A program made the position numbers and the translations under genes. Below are positions 31,500 through 40,448 of a stretch of 64,000 nucleotides of DNA, in pieces. Every line of letters starts with the position of its first letter. Within the stretch, counting starts at the first letter, position 1. The notes below the pieces were generated by a model, which was not told the DNA's origin, ran no database searches, and saw nothing but the letters and a program-made list of their open reading frames with translations. The stretch is from Rhizocola hellebori (GTDB taxonomy: Bacteria; Actinomycetota; Actinomycetes; Mycobacteriales; Micromonosporaceae): positions 82,639 through 146,638 of the forward strand of contig NZ_BONY01000020.1 of NCBI RefSeq assembly GCF_016862955.1, read 5' to 3'.

Positions 31500-32407
31500 T
31501 GTCTACAAACCAGCGCCGCCGTCAGTGGGTGACCGGCTATGCCTTCGTCGCCCCGGCGGTGGCGCTGTTCCTCGTCATGGGGCTCTACACGATCGGCTAC
31601 AGCTTCACCTTGAGCTTCGCGAAGTGGAACGGCTTTACCGAGCATTGGCAGTGGGTCGGCCTGGACAACTATCTGGACCTGCTTTTCAGCGACCCGCGGC
31701 GCGCCCCGGAGGTGCACAACGCGGCCGGCCACACGGCGGTCACCATGGTCGCCGTGCCGCTGGGCACGGTCGTGGTGGCGCTGCCGCTGGCGGTGCTGCT
31801 CAACTCGATCCGCCGCCTGCGGGCAGTGCTGCGCTCCATCTTCTTTCTGCCGTACGTGACCACGGGCATCGCGGTCTATTACGCGTGGCGTTACGTCCTG
31901 GAGCCGGACGGCGCGATCAACCTGATGCTTCGCTCGCTCGGGCTGGGCAGCCTGTCGCGGCCGCAGGGCTTTCTGGCCGACCCGGCAACGGCACTGCCCA
32001 CCCTGCTGGTGATCATGATCTGGGGCAGCGTGCCGATCGCGATGCTGCTCTACCTTTCCGGGCTGCAGGCCATCGATCCGCAGATCGTCGAGGCGGCCCA
32101 GGTCGACGGCGCGGGCGCGGTGCGCACCCTGCGCCACATCACCTGGCCGCTGCTGGTGCCGATCACCGCGGCCGTCGTGCTGCTCGGCATGCGCGACACC
32201 ATGCAGGGTTTTCAAACCTTCCTGCTCATGACCAACGGTGGCCCGGGTGGACACACCGATGTGCTCGGGCTTCGCACCTACCACCTGGCCTTCTTCCAGA
32301 GCCTGTCCCCCACCCTCGGCCTGGCCAGCGCCCTGGGCTGGCTGATTCTGCTGGCGGCGCTCGCGCTGACCGTGCTCAACGCCCGCCTGCTGCGAGCCCA
32401 GCGATGA
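31499..32407 (+). CDS. Sugar ABC transporter permease (MalF-like)
   Basis: A 302-residue binding-protein-dependent permease with six membrane helices and the EAA loop (EAAQVDGAGAVRTLRHITWPLL). The GTG start at 31499 shares one base with the stop of the binding-protein gene, and the next permease starts at 32404 with a 4-bp overlap (ATGA). Forms a heterodimeric channel with the next product; the ATPase is not encoded here, so a shared MsiK-type ATPase elsewhere is expected. Confidence 0.94.
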   Translation: MSTNQRRRQWVTGYAFVAPAVALFLVMGLYTIGYSFTLSFAKWNGFTEHWQWVGLDNYLDLLFSDPRRAPEVHNAAGHTAVTMVAVPLGTVVVALPLAVLLNSIRRLRAVLRSIFFLPYVTTGIAVYYAWRYVLEPDGAINLMLRSLGLGSLSRPQGFLADPATALPTLLVIMIWGSVPIAMLLYLSGLQAIDPQIVEAAQVDGAGAVRTLRHITWPLLVPITAAVVLLGMRDTMQGFQTFLLMTNGGPGGHTDVLGLRTYHLAFFQSLSPTLGLASALGWLILLAALALTVLNARLLRAQR

Positions 32408-33270
32408 GACGCGCGACAGCGGGCGAAGCCGCTGGGAGACGCGCGAGGCAACGGCTCACGGTGGGCAGGGCCATCGCCTATCTCGCCTTGGCTTTCTATG
32501 CCGCGATCAGCCTCTACCCCTTCGCGTGGATGGTTTCCGGCGCGTTCAAGAGCAGGCTGGAGATTCTCGCCGGCGGGCACCTGATCCCCCGCGATCCGAC
32601 GTGGACCACGCTGGCCCAGACCTGGAACCGGCTGAACTTCTTCGACTACTTCCTCAACAGTGTCAAGGTGACCGGCCTCACCGTGCTCGGCGTGGTGGCC
32701 ATCTACAGCCTGGCCTCCTACGCGTTCGCGGTGCTGGACTTTCCGGGCCGCCGTTTTCTGCACCGGTTCTTCATCGCCCTGCTTTTCGTGCCGGGCATCA
32801 CCGTGCTGTTGCCACTGGTTCTTCTCGAAAACGAGCTTGGCATTCTGGGTACCCACCAAGGCTTGATCTTGCCCTTTGTCAACGGAACCGCGCCGCTGAG
32901 TGTGCTGCTGCTGACCAACGCCTTCCGCACCGTGCCGCGGGAGCTGCGCGACGCCGCCCGGGTCGACGGCGCGACCGAGGCCAGGATCTTCTGGGGCGTC
33001 TACCTGCCGCTGAACCGGCCCATCCTCATCACCATCGCGGTCCTGACCGCAGTGCCGACGTGGAACGAGTATGTGCTGAGCCGGGTGTCCCTCAACGATG
33101 AGTCGCGCTATACGCTGCCCTTGGCACTGGAGGCACTAGCTTCGGAAAATGTGCCGCAGTACCACGAGATCATGGCCGGATCGTTAATACTCGTCATCCC
33201 GGTCATAGTCCTATTCTTTGCCCTGCAGCGGTACTTTCTCAGCGGCCTGGCCGGAGCTATCAAGGAGTGA
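32404..33270 (+). CDS. Sugar ABC transporter permease (MalG-like)
   Basis: A 288-residue permease. Helices begin at IAYLALAFYAAISLYPFAW; the EAA motif is DAARVDGATEARIFWGVYLPLNRPI. It starts in the upstream permease stop (ATGA) and ends 6 nt before the GH38 gene, so it is in the same operon. Pairs with the MalF-like subunit. Confidence 0.94.
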   Translation: MRRATAGEAAGRRARQRLTVGRAIAYLALAFYAAISLYPFAWMVSGAFKSRLEILAGGHLIPRDPTWTTLAQTWNRLNFFDYFLNSVKVTGLTVLGVVAIYSLASYAFAVLDFPGRRFLHRFFIALLFVPGITVLLPLVLLENELGILGTHQGLILPFVNGTAPLSVLLLTNAFRTVPRELRDAARVDGATEARIFWGVYLPLNRPILITIAVLTAVPTWNEYVLSRVSLNDESRYTLPLALEALASENVPQYHEIMAGSLILVIPVIVLFFALQRYFLSGLAGAIKE

Positions 33271-33276
33271 CATCTG

Positions 33277-36204
33277 ATGCACGACGACCGGGTCCTCGTC
33301 GAAAAGCGCCTCGATCGCGTGCTGCGGGAGCGGATCCGGCCGGCCGTCTACTCGATGACATCCCCGCTGCAGGTCACGGCCTGGCAGGCGCCGGGCGAGC
33401 CGGTGCCGTTCGAGGTCGCCCGCGAAGCCGATTTCGTGCCGGTCCAGCCGGGCCAGGCGTGGGGCCCGCCATGGGGCACCACCTGGTTCCGGGTCACCGC
33501 CGACGTGCCGCCGCAGTGGGCCGGCCGCCGGGTCGAAGTGGTGCTCGACCTCGGGTTCGCCGCGGATCGTCCGGGCTTCCAGTGCGAGGGCCTGGCCTAC
33601 ACCCCCGACGGCGAGCCCATCAAGGGCCTGCATCCGCGCAACTGGTGGCTGCCGGTGACCGGCGCCTCGGTCGACTACCTCGTTGAGGCAGCGTCGAATC
33701 CGCTGATCAGCCACACCGCCGGGGTGACCCCGCTCGGCGACAAGGCGACCGCGGGAAGCGAGCCGCTCTACCGCCTGGGCCGCATGGAGCTGGCGGTGCT
33801 GGAGCCGCAGGTGTGGGAGCTGGTGCAAGACCTGGAGGTGCTCGACTCCCTGATGCGCAGCCTCGGCCTGCACGAGCCGCGCCGGTTCGACATCCTGCGG
33901 GCCATCGAGTCCGCCCTCGATTGTCTTGACCTGCAAAACATCCCGGGCACGGCCAAGGCCGCGCGCGGGCGGCTGGCCCCGGCCCTGCGCAAGCCCGCGT
34001 ATCCCAGCGCCCACAAGCTTTCCGCGATCGGTCACGCCCACATCGACAGCGCGTGGCTGTGGCCGCAGCGCGAGACGATCCGCAAGGTTGCCCGCACCGC
34101 CGCCAACGTGACCACGTTGATGGAGCTGCATCCGGACTTCAAGTTCGCGATGAGCCAGGCCCAGCAGCTGGCCTGGATCAAGGAGCACTATCCGCACGTC
34201 TACACGCGCGTGGCCAAGCACGTGGCCTCGGGGCAGTTCGTGCCGGTCGGCGGGATGTGGGTGGAGTCCGACACCAACCTGCCCGGCGGCGAGGCGCTGG
34301 CCCGCCAGTTCGTGCACGGCAAGCGGTTCTTCCTGGAGGAGTTCGGCATCGACACCCAGGAGGTGTGGCTGCCCGACTCGTTCGGCTACTCGGCCGCCCT
34401 GCCGCAGCTGGTGCTGCTGTCGGGATCGAAGTGGTTCCTCACCCAGAAGATCTCGTGGAACCAGACCAACCGCTTCCCACACCACACCTTCAACTGGGAA
34501 GGCATCGACGGCAGCCGGGTCTTCACCCACTTCCCGCCGGTCGACACCTACAACAGCGACCTGTCCGGCGGCGAGCTGGCCCACGCCGCGGCCAACTTCT
34601 CCGACAAGGGCCGCGCGTCGCGTTCCCTGGTCCCGTTCGGCTGGGGCAACGGAGGCGGCGGGCCGACCCGCGAGATGATCGCGCGCGCCCGGCGCACCGC
34701 CGACCTGGAGGGCTCGTCGCGGGTGGCGATGGAAAGCCCGCAGGAGTTCTTCTCCGCCGCCCAGGAAGACTATCCACAGCCGCCGGTCTGGGTCGGCGAG
34801 CTCTACCTGGAGCTGCATCGGGGCACCTACACCAGCCAGGCCCGGACAAAGCAGGGCAACCGGCGAAGCGAGCACCTGCTGCGCGAAGCCGAGCTGTGGG
34901 CGGCGACCGCCACCGTCAACGGCCTGGCCGACTATCCCTACGAGCAGCTCGACCGGCTGTGGAAAACCGTGCTGCTGCACCAGTTCCACGACATCCTGCC
35001 GGGCAGCTCGATCGCCTGGGTGCACCGGGAGGCCGAGTCCACCTATGCGGGAGTGCGCGCCGAGCTGGAGAAGCTGATCGCCTCGTCGATCGGCCTGCTC
35101 GCCGGTTCCGGCTCCACCCTGCTGGCCTTCGACGCCTCCCCGCGGGCGCTGGCCTCCAGCCTGCACACCGATCCGCTGCCGGCCACCCCGACCCGGCAGG
35201 GCACCGATCTCGTGCTGGACAACGGTCTCATCCGCGCCGTGGTCAGCGAGCAGGGGCTGGTGACCTCGCTGGTCGACCAGCGCACCGGCCGTGAGGTGCT
35301 CGCCGCGGGCCACCCGGCCAACCTGCTGCAGCTGCACCCCGATCTGCCCAACGCCTGGGACGCCTGGGACGTCGATGCCTTCTACCGCAACCGGTGCACC
35401 GACCTGACGATGGTCTCCGACCTGTCCGTACGCGACGGCGGGATAGTCGTCACCCGCCGGTTCGGTTCCTCCGTGGTCAAGCAGCGGATCAGCCTCGCCC
35501 AGGGCAGCACCCGGCTCGACTTCGAGACCGAGGTGGACTGGCGCGAGGTCGAGTCGATCCTCAAGGCCGCCTTCCCGCTCGCGGTGCACGCCGACCGGTT
35601 CGCCAGCGAGATCCAGTTCGGGCACGTGATGCGGCCGACCCACGTGAACACGTCCTGGGAAGCGGCCAAGTTCGAGACCTGCGCACACCGCTTCGTGCAT
35701 GTGGCCGAGCCCGGTTTCGGGGTGGCGGTGGTCAACGACTCCACCTACGGCCACGATGTGCGCCGCGACGGCAAGCTCACCACGATCCGGCTGTCGCTGC
35801 TGCGCGCCCCGCGCTTCCCCGATCCCCTTACCGACCAAGGCGTACACCGCTTCCGCTACGCCCTCGCGCCGGGGGCCGGCATAGCCGACGCCGTGGCGGA
35901 GGGTTACCGGATCAACCTGCCGCCCCGCGTCGTCTTCGGCGACGCGGCCTGCGAAGCGCTGGTGCGCGTGGACAATCCGGCGGTGGTGGTGGAGGCGGTC
36001 AAGCTGGCCGACGACCGCTCCGGCGATGTCATCGTGCGGCTCTACGAGTCGCTGGGCGGACGCGCCCGCGCCACGCTCACACCGTCGTTCCCGGTCGACC
36101 GGGTGTCCATAGTGGACCTTCTCGAGCGCCCGCTTTCGGACGACACCGGCGCCGCCATGGAGTTCGGGCCGTTCCAGATCCGCACTGTGCGCCTTCACCG
36201 CTAA
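33277..36204 (+). CDS. GH38 alpha-mannosidase, cytosolic
   Basis: A 975-residue glycoside hydrolase family 38 enzyme with no signal peptide. Zinc-binding and catalytic residues are in place: GHAHIDSAWLWP (His255, Asp257), nucleophile Asp367 (VWLPDSFGYS) and His571 (LLHQFHDILPG). The N-terminal 240 residues are the usual beta-sandwich and the C-terminal half the GH38C domains. It hydrolyses alpha-mannosides after uptake by the transporter encoded just upstream (6 nt gap). Length is normal for the family. Regulated with the operon by the LacI protein. Confidence 0.96.
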   Translation: MHDDRVLVEKRLDRVLRERIRPAVYSMTSPLQVTAWQAPGEPVPFEVAREADFVPVQPGQAWGPPWGTTWFRVTADVPPQWAGRRVEVVLDLGFAADRPGFQCEGLAYTPDGEPIKGLHPRNWWLPVTGASVDYLVEAASNPLISHTAGVTPLGDKATAGSEPLYRLGRMELAVLEPQVWELVQDLEVLDSLMRSLGLHEPRRFDILRAIESALDCLDLQNIPGTAKAARGRLAPALRKPAYPSAHKLSAIGHAHIDSAWLWPQRETIRKVARTAANVTTLMELHPDFKFAMSQAQQLAWIKEHYPHVYTRVAKHVASGQFVPVGGMWVESDTNLPGGEALARQFVHGKRFFLEEFGIDTQEVWLPDSFGYSAALPQLVLLSGSKWFLTQKISWNQTNRFPHHTFNWEGIDGSRVFTHFPPVDTYNSDLSGGELAHAAANFSDKGRASRSLVPFGWGNGGGGPTREMIARARRTADLEGSSRVAMESPQEFFSAAQEDYPQPPVWVGELYLELHRGTYTSQARTKQGNRRSEHLLREAELWAATATVNGLADYPYEQLDRLWKTVLLHQFHDILPGSSIAWVHREAESTYAGVRAELEKLIASSIGLLAGSGSTLLAFDASPRALASSLHTDPLPATPTRQGTDLVLDNGLIRAVVSEQGLVTSLVDQRTGREVLAAGHPANLLQLHPDLPNAWDAWDVDAFYRNRCTDLTMVSDLSVRDGGIVVTRRFGSSVVKQRISLAQGSTRLDFETEVDWREVESILKAAFPLAVHADRFASEIQFGHVMRPTHVNTSWEAAKFETCAHRFVHVAEPGFGVAVVNDSTYGHDVRRDGKLTTIRLSLLRAPRFPDPLTDQGVHRFRYALAPGAGIADAVAEGYRINLPPRVVFGDAACEALVRVDNPAVVVEAVKLADDRSGDVIVRLYESLGGRARATLTPSFPVDRVSIVDLLERPLSDDTGAAMEFGPFQIRTVRLHR

Positions 36205-36243
36205 CGCTATTGGGCAATACAAGGTTGACTTCCGCCAGCGAAC

Positions 36244-36285
36244 CTTGGCGACTTGTGGTCGCTATGGCCGCCATAAGTCGCCAAG
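36244..36285 (+). terminator. Strong hairpin after the mannosidase operon
   Basis: A 15-bp stem (CTTGGCGACTTGTGG paired with CCATAAGTCGCCAAG, one G-U pair in RNA) and a 12-base loop, 40 bases after the mannosidase stop. It is followed by AATAACTTTTG, a weak T-tract. It probably ends the operon. Confidence 0.65.
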
Positions 36286-36437
36286 AATAACTTTTGCGCC
36301 GGCTCGTCGTGGTCGCTCACCGCACCTCCCGGGCGGCAACGCGACGCTCGTGCCTGGTTGCGCCCTGCCGCCTGCGGCGGGGACCCGCGCCTTGCTCTGG
36401 AAAATTGACGATCGCGAGTGTGACTGGTATCTATTTC

Positions 36438-36454
36438 TTAGTTAAATTAACTAA
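36438..36454. promoter_or_regulatory. Perfect AT-rich palindrome before a secreted lyase
   Basis: TTAGTTAA-A-TTAACTAA, a perfect 8-1-8 inverted repeat in otherwise GC-rich DNA, sits 13 bp upstream of the ATG at 36468. Similar AT-rich palindromes precede secreted carbohydrate-active genes in other actinomycetes, to my recollection; it is most likely a repressor site. Confidence 0.6.
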
Positions 36455-36467
36455 CAGAGGAATTGCC

Positions 36468-37634
36468 ATGCGAACCCTCGCCCGCCTGCTCGTCATGGTC
36501 TTGCTCACCGGCATGGCCGCCGCCGTCTCCGTCCCGTCCACCGCCGCCCCTGCCACCTTCGCCCACCCCGGCGTGCTCGTCAGCCGGGGTCAGCTCGACT
36601 TCGTTCGCGCCCAGGTCAACGCCAACGCCCAGCCCTGGCGCGCCGCCTACGACCAGATGCTGGCCAGCAGCTACGCCTCGCTGTCGCGCACCCCGCACCC
36701 GCGGGCCATCGTCGAGTGCGGCTCGTTCTCCAATCCGAACTTCGGCTGCACCGATGAACGCCAGGATGCGATCGCGGCCTACACCGACGCGCTCGTCTGG
36801 TACATCACCCGCGACAGCCGCTACGCGGCCAAGGCCATCGCGCTCATGGACGCCTGGTCGGCCACCATCACCGACCACACCAACTCCAACGCTCCACTGC
36901 AGAGCGCCTGGGCCGGATCGGTCTGGCCGCGCGCCGCGGAAATCATCCGCTACACCTATTCCAGCTGGCCCAACGCCGGCCGCTTCGCGACCATGCTGCG
37001 CAACGTCTACCTGCCCGAGGTGCGCAACGGCAACACCAACGCCAACGGCAACTGGGAACTGACCATGATGGAGGCTTCCCTGGCCATCTCGGTGTTCCTG
37101 GAGGACCGGGCCGCCTACGACGCAGCCATCGCCAAGTTCCGCGCCCGCGTCCCGGCCTTCATCTACCTGACCACCGACGGTGCCTGCCCGCGCGGCCCGG
37201 CCGGCAGCAGCATCGACACCTGTGCCGAAATCATCACCTACTGGCACGGCCAGTCCACGTTCATGGACGGCCTGTCCCAGGAGACCTGCCGCGACTTCAC
37301 CCACACCGGCTACGGCCTGTCGTCGATCTCCCACGTTGCCGAGACCGCCCGCATCCAGGGCCAGGACCTTTACACCGAGCTGCGCGATCGGCTTCGGCAC
37401 GCGCTGGGGCTGCATGCCCGCTACGAGCTCAATGCCCCACCGTCGTCGCTGTGCGGCGGCACCATCACCCGGGGTCTGGGTCCCACCACCGAGGTCGGCT
37501 TCAACGCGCTGAACTTCCGGCTGGGCATCGGCATGTCCAACACCCAGACCTATACCGAAACCCGCCGCCCGCAGGGCACCAACGGCCTGTTCGTCGCCTG
37601 GGAAACCCTCACCCACGCCCGGAACCCGAACTGA
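36468..37634 (+). CDS. Secreted alginate-lyase-family protein
   Basis: A 388-residue exported protein: signal peptide (MRTLARLLVMVLLTGMAAAVSVPSTAA), then an alpha/alpha toroid of the alginate lyase superfamily (PF05426 type): HPGVLVSRGQLDFVRAQV, DALVWYITRDSRYAAKAIALMDAWS, NANGNWELTMMEASLAISVFLED, FTHTGYGLSSISHVAETARIQGQDLY. AGAGGAATTGCC precedes the ATG. The exact polysaccharide target is unknown; the region with mannosidase and GH3 suggests a carbon-scavenging locus. Start at 36468 chosen because it begins the signal peptide. Confidence 0.87.
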   Translation: MRTLARLLVMVLLTGMAAAVSVPSTAAPATFAHPGVLVSRGQLDFVRAQVNANAQPWRAAYDQMLASSYASLSRTPHPRAIVECGSFSNPNFGCTDERQDAIAAYTDALVWYITRDSRYAAKAIALMDAWSATITDHTNSNAPLQSAWAGSVWPRAAEIIRYTYSSWPNAGRFATMLRNVYLPEVRNGNTNANGNWELTMMEASLAISVFLEDRAAYDAAIAKFRARVPAFIYLTTDGACPRGPAGSSIDTCAEIITYWHGQSTFMDGLSQETCRDFTHTGYGLSSISHVAETARIQGQDLYTELRDRLRHALGLHARYELNAPPSSLCGGTITRGLGPTTEVGFNALNFRLGIGMSNTQTYTETRRPQGTNGLFVAWETLTHARNPN

Positions 37635-37658
37635 TCGGTTTACTGGCATCCTTGGCCG

Positions 37659-38390
37659 GTGCCCGCCGAGACCCTGCTGAGCCTGCTCGCCGCTTCCGCG
37701 GCTGCGTTCGTGCTGGCCGTGGTCTCGGCGGTGGCCGGCTTCGGCGGCGGGGTGTTGCTGCTGCCCGTGTTCATCGCACTTTTCGGGCAGCGGGTGGCGG
37801 TGCCGATGCTCACCCTGACCCAGCTCGCCAGCAACGGCAGCCGGGCCTGGCTCAACCGCGCTGACGTGCGCTGGCCGCTGGTGGGCTGGTTTGCCTTGGG
37901 CGCCATGCCTTTCGCGGTCGCCGGGGCGGTGCTGCTGGCCACCGCGCCGTTGAGTTCGCTGAAGCGGGGGCTGGGTTTGTTCCTCATCGCGATGGTGGTG
38001 TGGCGGCGAATGAGCCCGCGTCCGCCCCGGCTCGCCGATCGCGGCTTCGCCGTGGTAGGCGCGGCCTCCGGCCTGGGTTCGGCCCTGCTCGGCTCGGTCG
38101 GCCCGTTGACCGCCCCGTTCTTCCTGGCCTATGGCCTGACTCGGGCGGCTTATATCGGTACCGAAGCAGCAAGCGCTCTAATCATGCACGTCACCAAAAC
38201 GGTGGCCTACGCGGGCAACGGCATGCTCACCTCCCGCATCGTCCTGTTTGGAGCCGCGCTGACCCCCGCCACTCTGGCCGGCGCCTGGGTCGGCAAGGCC
38301 ATCGTCGGCCGGCTCAACGACAAGGTCTTTACCGTGCTCGTCGAGGCCGGGCTGCTCGTCGCCGGAATTCTGTATCTCATCGGCTGGTGA
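37659..38390 (+). CDS. TauE/SafE (TSUP) family transporter
   Basis: A 243-residue membrane protein with about eight helices. The N-terminal AGFGGGVLLLPV and the second-half GLGSALLGSVGPLTAPFFLAYGL mark the duplicated TSUP repeat. Members export sulfite, sulfoacetate or other organosulfur anions; substrate here is unknown. Starts at a GTG at 37659, 25 bp after the lyase gene. No sulfur metabolism gene is adjacent except metE further on. Confidence 0.88.
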   Translation: MPAETLLSLLAASAAAFVLAVVSAVAGFGGGVLLLPVFIALFGQRVAVPMLTLTQLASNGSRAWLNRADVRWPLVGWFALGAMPFAVAGAVLLATAPLSSLKRGLGLFLIAMVVWRRMSPRPPRLADRGFAVVGAASGLGSALLGSVGPLTAPFFLAYGLTRAAYIGTEAASALIMHVTKTVAYAGNGMLTSRIVLFGAALTPATLAGAWVGKAIVGRLNDKVFTVLVEAGLLVAGILYLIGW

Positions 38391-38481
38391 TGGGCTAGGG
38401 TCGGCCTGACTTTGATCGACACGAGTGAAGAAAGGGGGAGTGCGATGATCACCCGGCAACAATCCGACAAAAGGACATGTA

Positions 38482-39416
38482 ATGCCCGAAGATCTGACCA
38501 TGCGCCCCATCCGCGGGCGCGACGAACTCGACCTGTTCTGCGGCTTTCCCTACCAGCTCAACCCTGAGCTGGCTGACGACCTCGACGCCGGAAGACGCCG
38601 GCCCGAGCTGCTCTGGATGGCCCTGCGCGGCGATCGCCTGGTGGCCCGCGTGGGCTGGTGGGCGAGGCAACGCGATGAGGCACCGCTGTTGCTCGACATC
38701 TTCGACTTCGCTGACGACTCCCCCGACGGGATCGACACCGGGGTCCGGCTGCTCGAAACCGCCATCGCCGCAACGATTCCCGACCGCACGAAGCTGCCAC
38801 AGTTTCTGCGCTTCCTCGATCCGCACTGGCAAGACGACCGGTCACCGAGCACGCGACGCGAAGCCGCATGGCGGCCCTGGAACGCGTTGGCGCTCGGCCT
38901 CTGGTGGAACGCCTGCGCCTGGAATGGGCGCCCGGAACCCCGGTGGCGGCGGCGTCGCAACGGCTGGTGTTCAAGCCCGCGGACGACCGAGACGAGTTGC
39001 TGCGCTTGCTCACCCTCACCCTGGAGGGCACCCTCGATGCGCACAGCCGCCGCGATCTGACCACCGCGTCTGCGGCCGAGGTAGCGCTGGGGCAACTCGA
39101 CGGCGAGTTCCCCGGTTACGTGGGGCCGCGTGAGTGGTGGCGCATCGCCTGTCTGCCCGACGGGGAGCCGGTCGGCTTCGTCATCCCGTCGCGCAACAGC
39201 TACAACGCCATCATCGCCTACATCGGTGTGGTGCCAGCGCATCGCGGGCACGGCTACATCGACGACATCCTCGCCGAAGGCACCCGGATCCTTGCCTCAC
39301 AAGATGTTCCACGCATCCGCGCGGCCACCGACGTGGGCAACATCCCGATGGCGAAGGCCTTCGCCCGGGCCGGCTACGCCGTGACCGGACGCCAGGTCGA
39401 CATGGTCTGGAGTTAA
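38482..39416 (+). pseudogene. GNAT acetyltransferase split by a frameshift
   Basis: Two frames carry one GNAT-type protein. The first (38482 onward) encodes MRPIRGRDELDLFCGFPYQLNPELADDL... to PSTRREA; the second (ATG at 38868 to 39416) continues as MAALERVGARPLVERLRLEW... and holds the acetyl-CoA binding region (IAYIGVVPAHRGHGYIDDILAEGTRIL). The reading frames join near 38864; a single missing C in the GCC at 38863-38865 would restore one protein of about 311 residues. Either a true inactivating deletion or a base error. The downstream half alone contains the GNAT core and could be translated from 38868. Confidence 0.75.
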
Positions 39417-39456
39417 TCCGACAGGGCGGCCCGTTCCGATCATGGACGCAGTCGGC

Positions 39457-39475
39457 TACCTTGTAATGCATGGTA
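39457..39475. promoter_or_regulatory. Inverted repeat overlapping the padR start
   Basis: TACCTTGTA-A-TGCATGGTA: arms of 9 bases match at 7 of 9 positions around one central base. The PadR start codon at 39470 lies inside it. A site here fits autorepression by the PadR protein. Confidence 0.45.
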
Positions 39476-39817
39476 CCTGGCCACGCAAGAACCAGCGCAC
39501 TGCGCAAGGGAACGCTGGAGTTCTGCGTGCTTGCACTGCTGTCCAGCGGCGAGCGCTACGGGGTGGAGCTGGTTCGCGCGCTGGCAGACGTCGACGGCAT
39601 GGAGATAACCGAGGGCACCCTCTATCCCCTGCTGTCGCGGCTGCGGCGCGACGGACAAGTCACCACCTCCTGGCAGGAGTCGCCGAGCGGGCCGCCCCGC
39701 CGCTACTACGGTCTGTCCAATGTGGGCAGACAGGCGTTACACGAATTCAGGGATGAGTGGATCCGCTACCGCGACGCGGTAGACAAACTCCTCGGCACGG
39801 CAGGAGCCGCCTCATGA
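39470..39817 (+). CDS. PadR-family transcriptional regulator
   Basis: A 115-residue PadR winged-helix protein: LRKGTLEFCVLALLSSGERYGVELVRAL, MEITEGTLYPLLSRLRRDGQV, and SGPPRRYYGLSNVGRQAL. No clear ribosome binding site precedes the ATG at 39470, so translation may be leaderless. Its stop overlaps the next gene by 4 bp (ATGA). PadR genes next to HAAS (DUF1700) membrane proteins form a common signalling pair. Confidence 0.94.
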   Translation: MVPGHARTSALRKGTLEFCVLALLSSGERYGVELVRALADVDGMEITEGTLYPLLSRLRRDGQVTTSWQESPSGPPRRYYGLSNVGRQALHEFRDEWIRYRDAVDKLLGTAGAAS

Positions 39818-40335
39818 TGACCACACACCACCCGATCGTGGCCGAATACCTCCATCGGCTGCACGAAGAGACCGCCGATCTGCCCGTGGAGGAACGTGCC
39901 GAGCTGGTGTCCAGCATCGCCGAACACATCACCACCGCGCTCGCCGAAATCACCGACCCGCAGGAGGCCGACATTCAGGCCGTGCTGGACCGCCTAGGCC
40001 CTCCGGCCGCGATCGCCACGGAAGCCCGCCGGCAGTCCAGCGGCGCTCCGGTAACCCGCACGCGACCCGGTGCTTTGGAGTGGGGCGGGGTGGCGATGCT
40101 GGGCGTCGGCAGCTACCTGCTGCCCATCATCGGCACCGCAGCCGGGCTGGTCATGATTGCCTTGTCGCCGTGGTGGACCGCGCGGCAGAAACTGGCCGCG
40201 GCGGCCATCTCACTTACCGGCTTGGTGCTGGTGCCACTGGTGGGCATGGGGTTGTTTCTCGTGTCGTCCAGCACTTACCAGGAGCAGTCGCCCGTCCCCA
40301 TCGAATCCGTTTTTTCACCCTCACACCGACCGTAG
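39814..40335 (+). CDS. HAAS/DUF1700-type membrane protein paired with PadR
   Basis: A 173-residue protein. The N-terminus (about 1-75) is a HAAS-like helical domain (VAEYLHRLHEETADLPVEERAELVSSIAEHITTALAE, LDRLGPPAAIATEARRQ), followed by two to three membrane helices (GVAMLGVGSYLLPIIGTAAGLVMIALSPWW, LVLVPLVGMGLFLV). Starts at ATG 39814 inside the padR stop. In such pairs the PadR regulator controls the membrane protein. Confidence 0.88.
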   Translation: MMTTHHPIVAEYLHRLHEETADLPVEERAELVSSIAEHITTALAEITDPQEADIQAVLDRLGPPAAIATEARRQSSGAPVTRTRPGALEWGGVAMLGVGSYLLPIIGTAAGLVMIALSPWWTARQKLAAAAISLTGLVLVPLVGMGLFLVSSSTYQEQSPVPIESVFSPSHRP

Positions 40336-40343
40336 GAGAACCC

Positions 40344-40448
40344 ATGGGCATCGCAATTTTCGTGGTGATTGCCTTCGTGGCCCTGGCCGGCCCGGCGATC
40401 GCCGCCGTCATCCTCGCCATCCAGCTACAGCGGCGCAGCAAGGCCTAA
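40344..40448 (+). CDS. 34-aa single-pass membrane protein
   Basis: A short gene with TAGGAGAA before the ATG at 40344. The product has one hydrophobic helix (AIFVVIAFVALAGPAIAAVILAI) and a basic tail (QLQRRSKA). It lies 8 bp after the HAAS gene, so it probably belongs to the same transcript, and it overlaps the convergent gene by 4 bp. Confidence 0.55.
   Translation: MGIAIFVVIAFVALAGPAIAAVILAIQLQRRSKA

Noticed and set aside
33211..36222. A 1003-codon open frame on the minus strand
   Set aside because: It lies wholly antisense to the GH38 gene, has no domain, and follows from GC-rich codon usage on the other strand.
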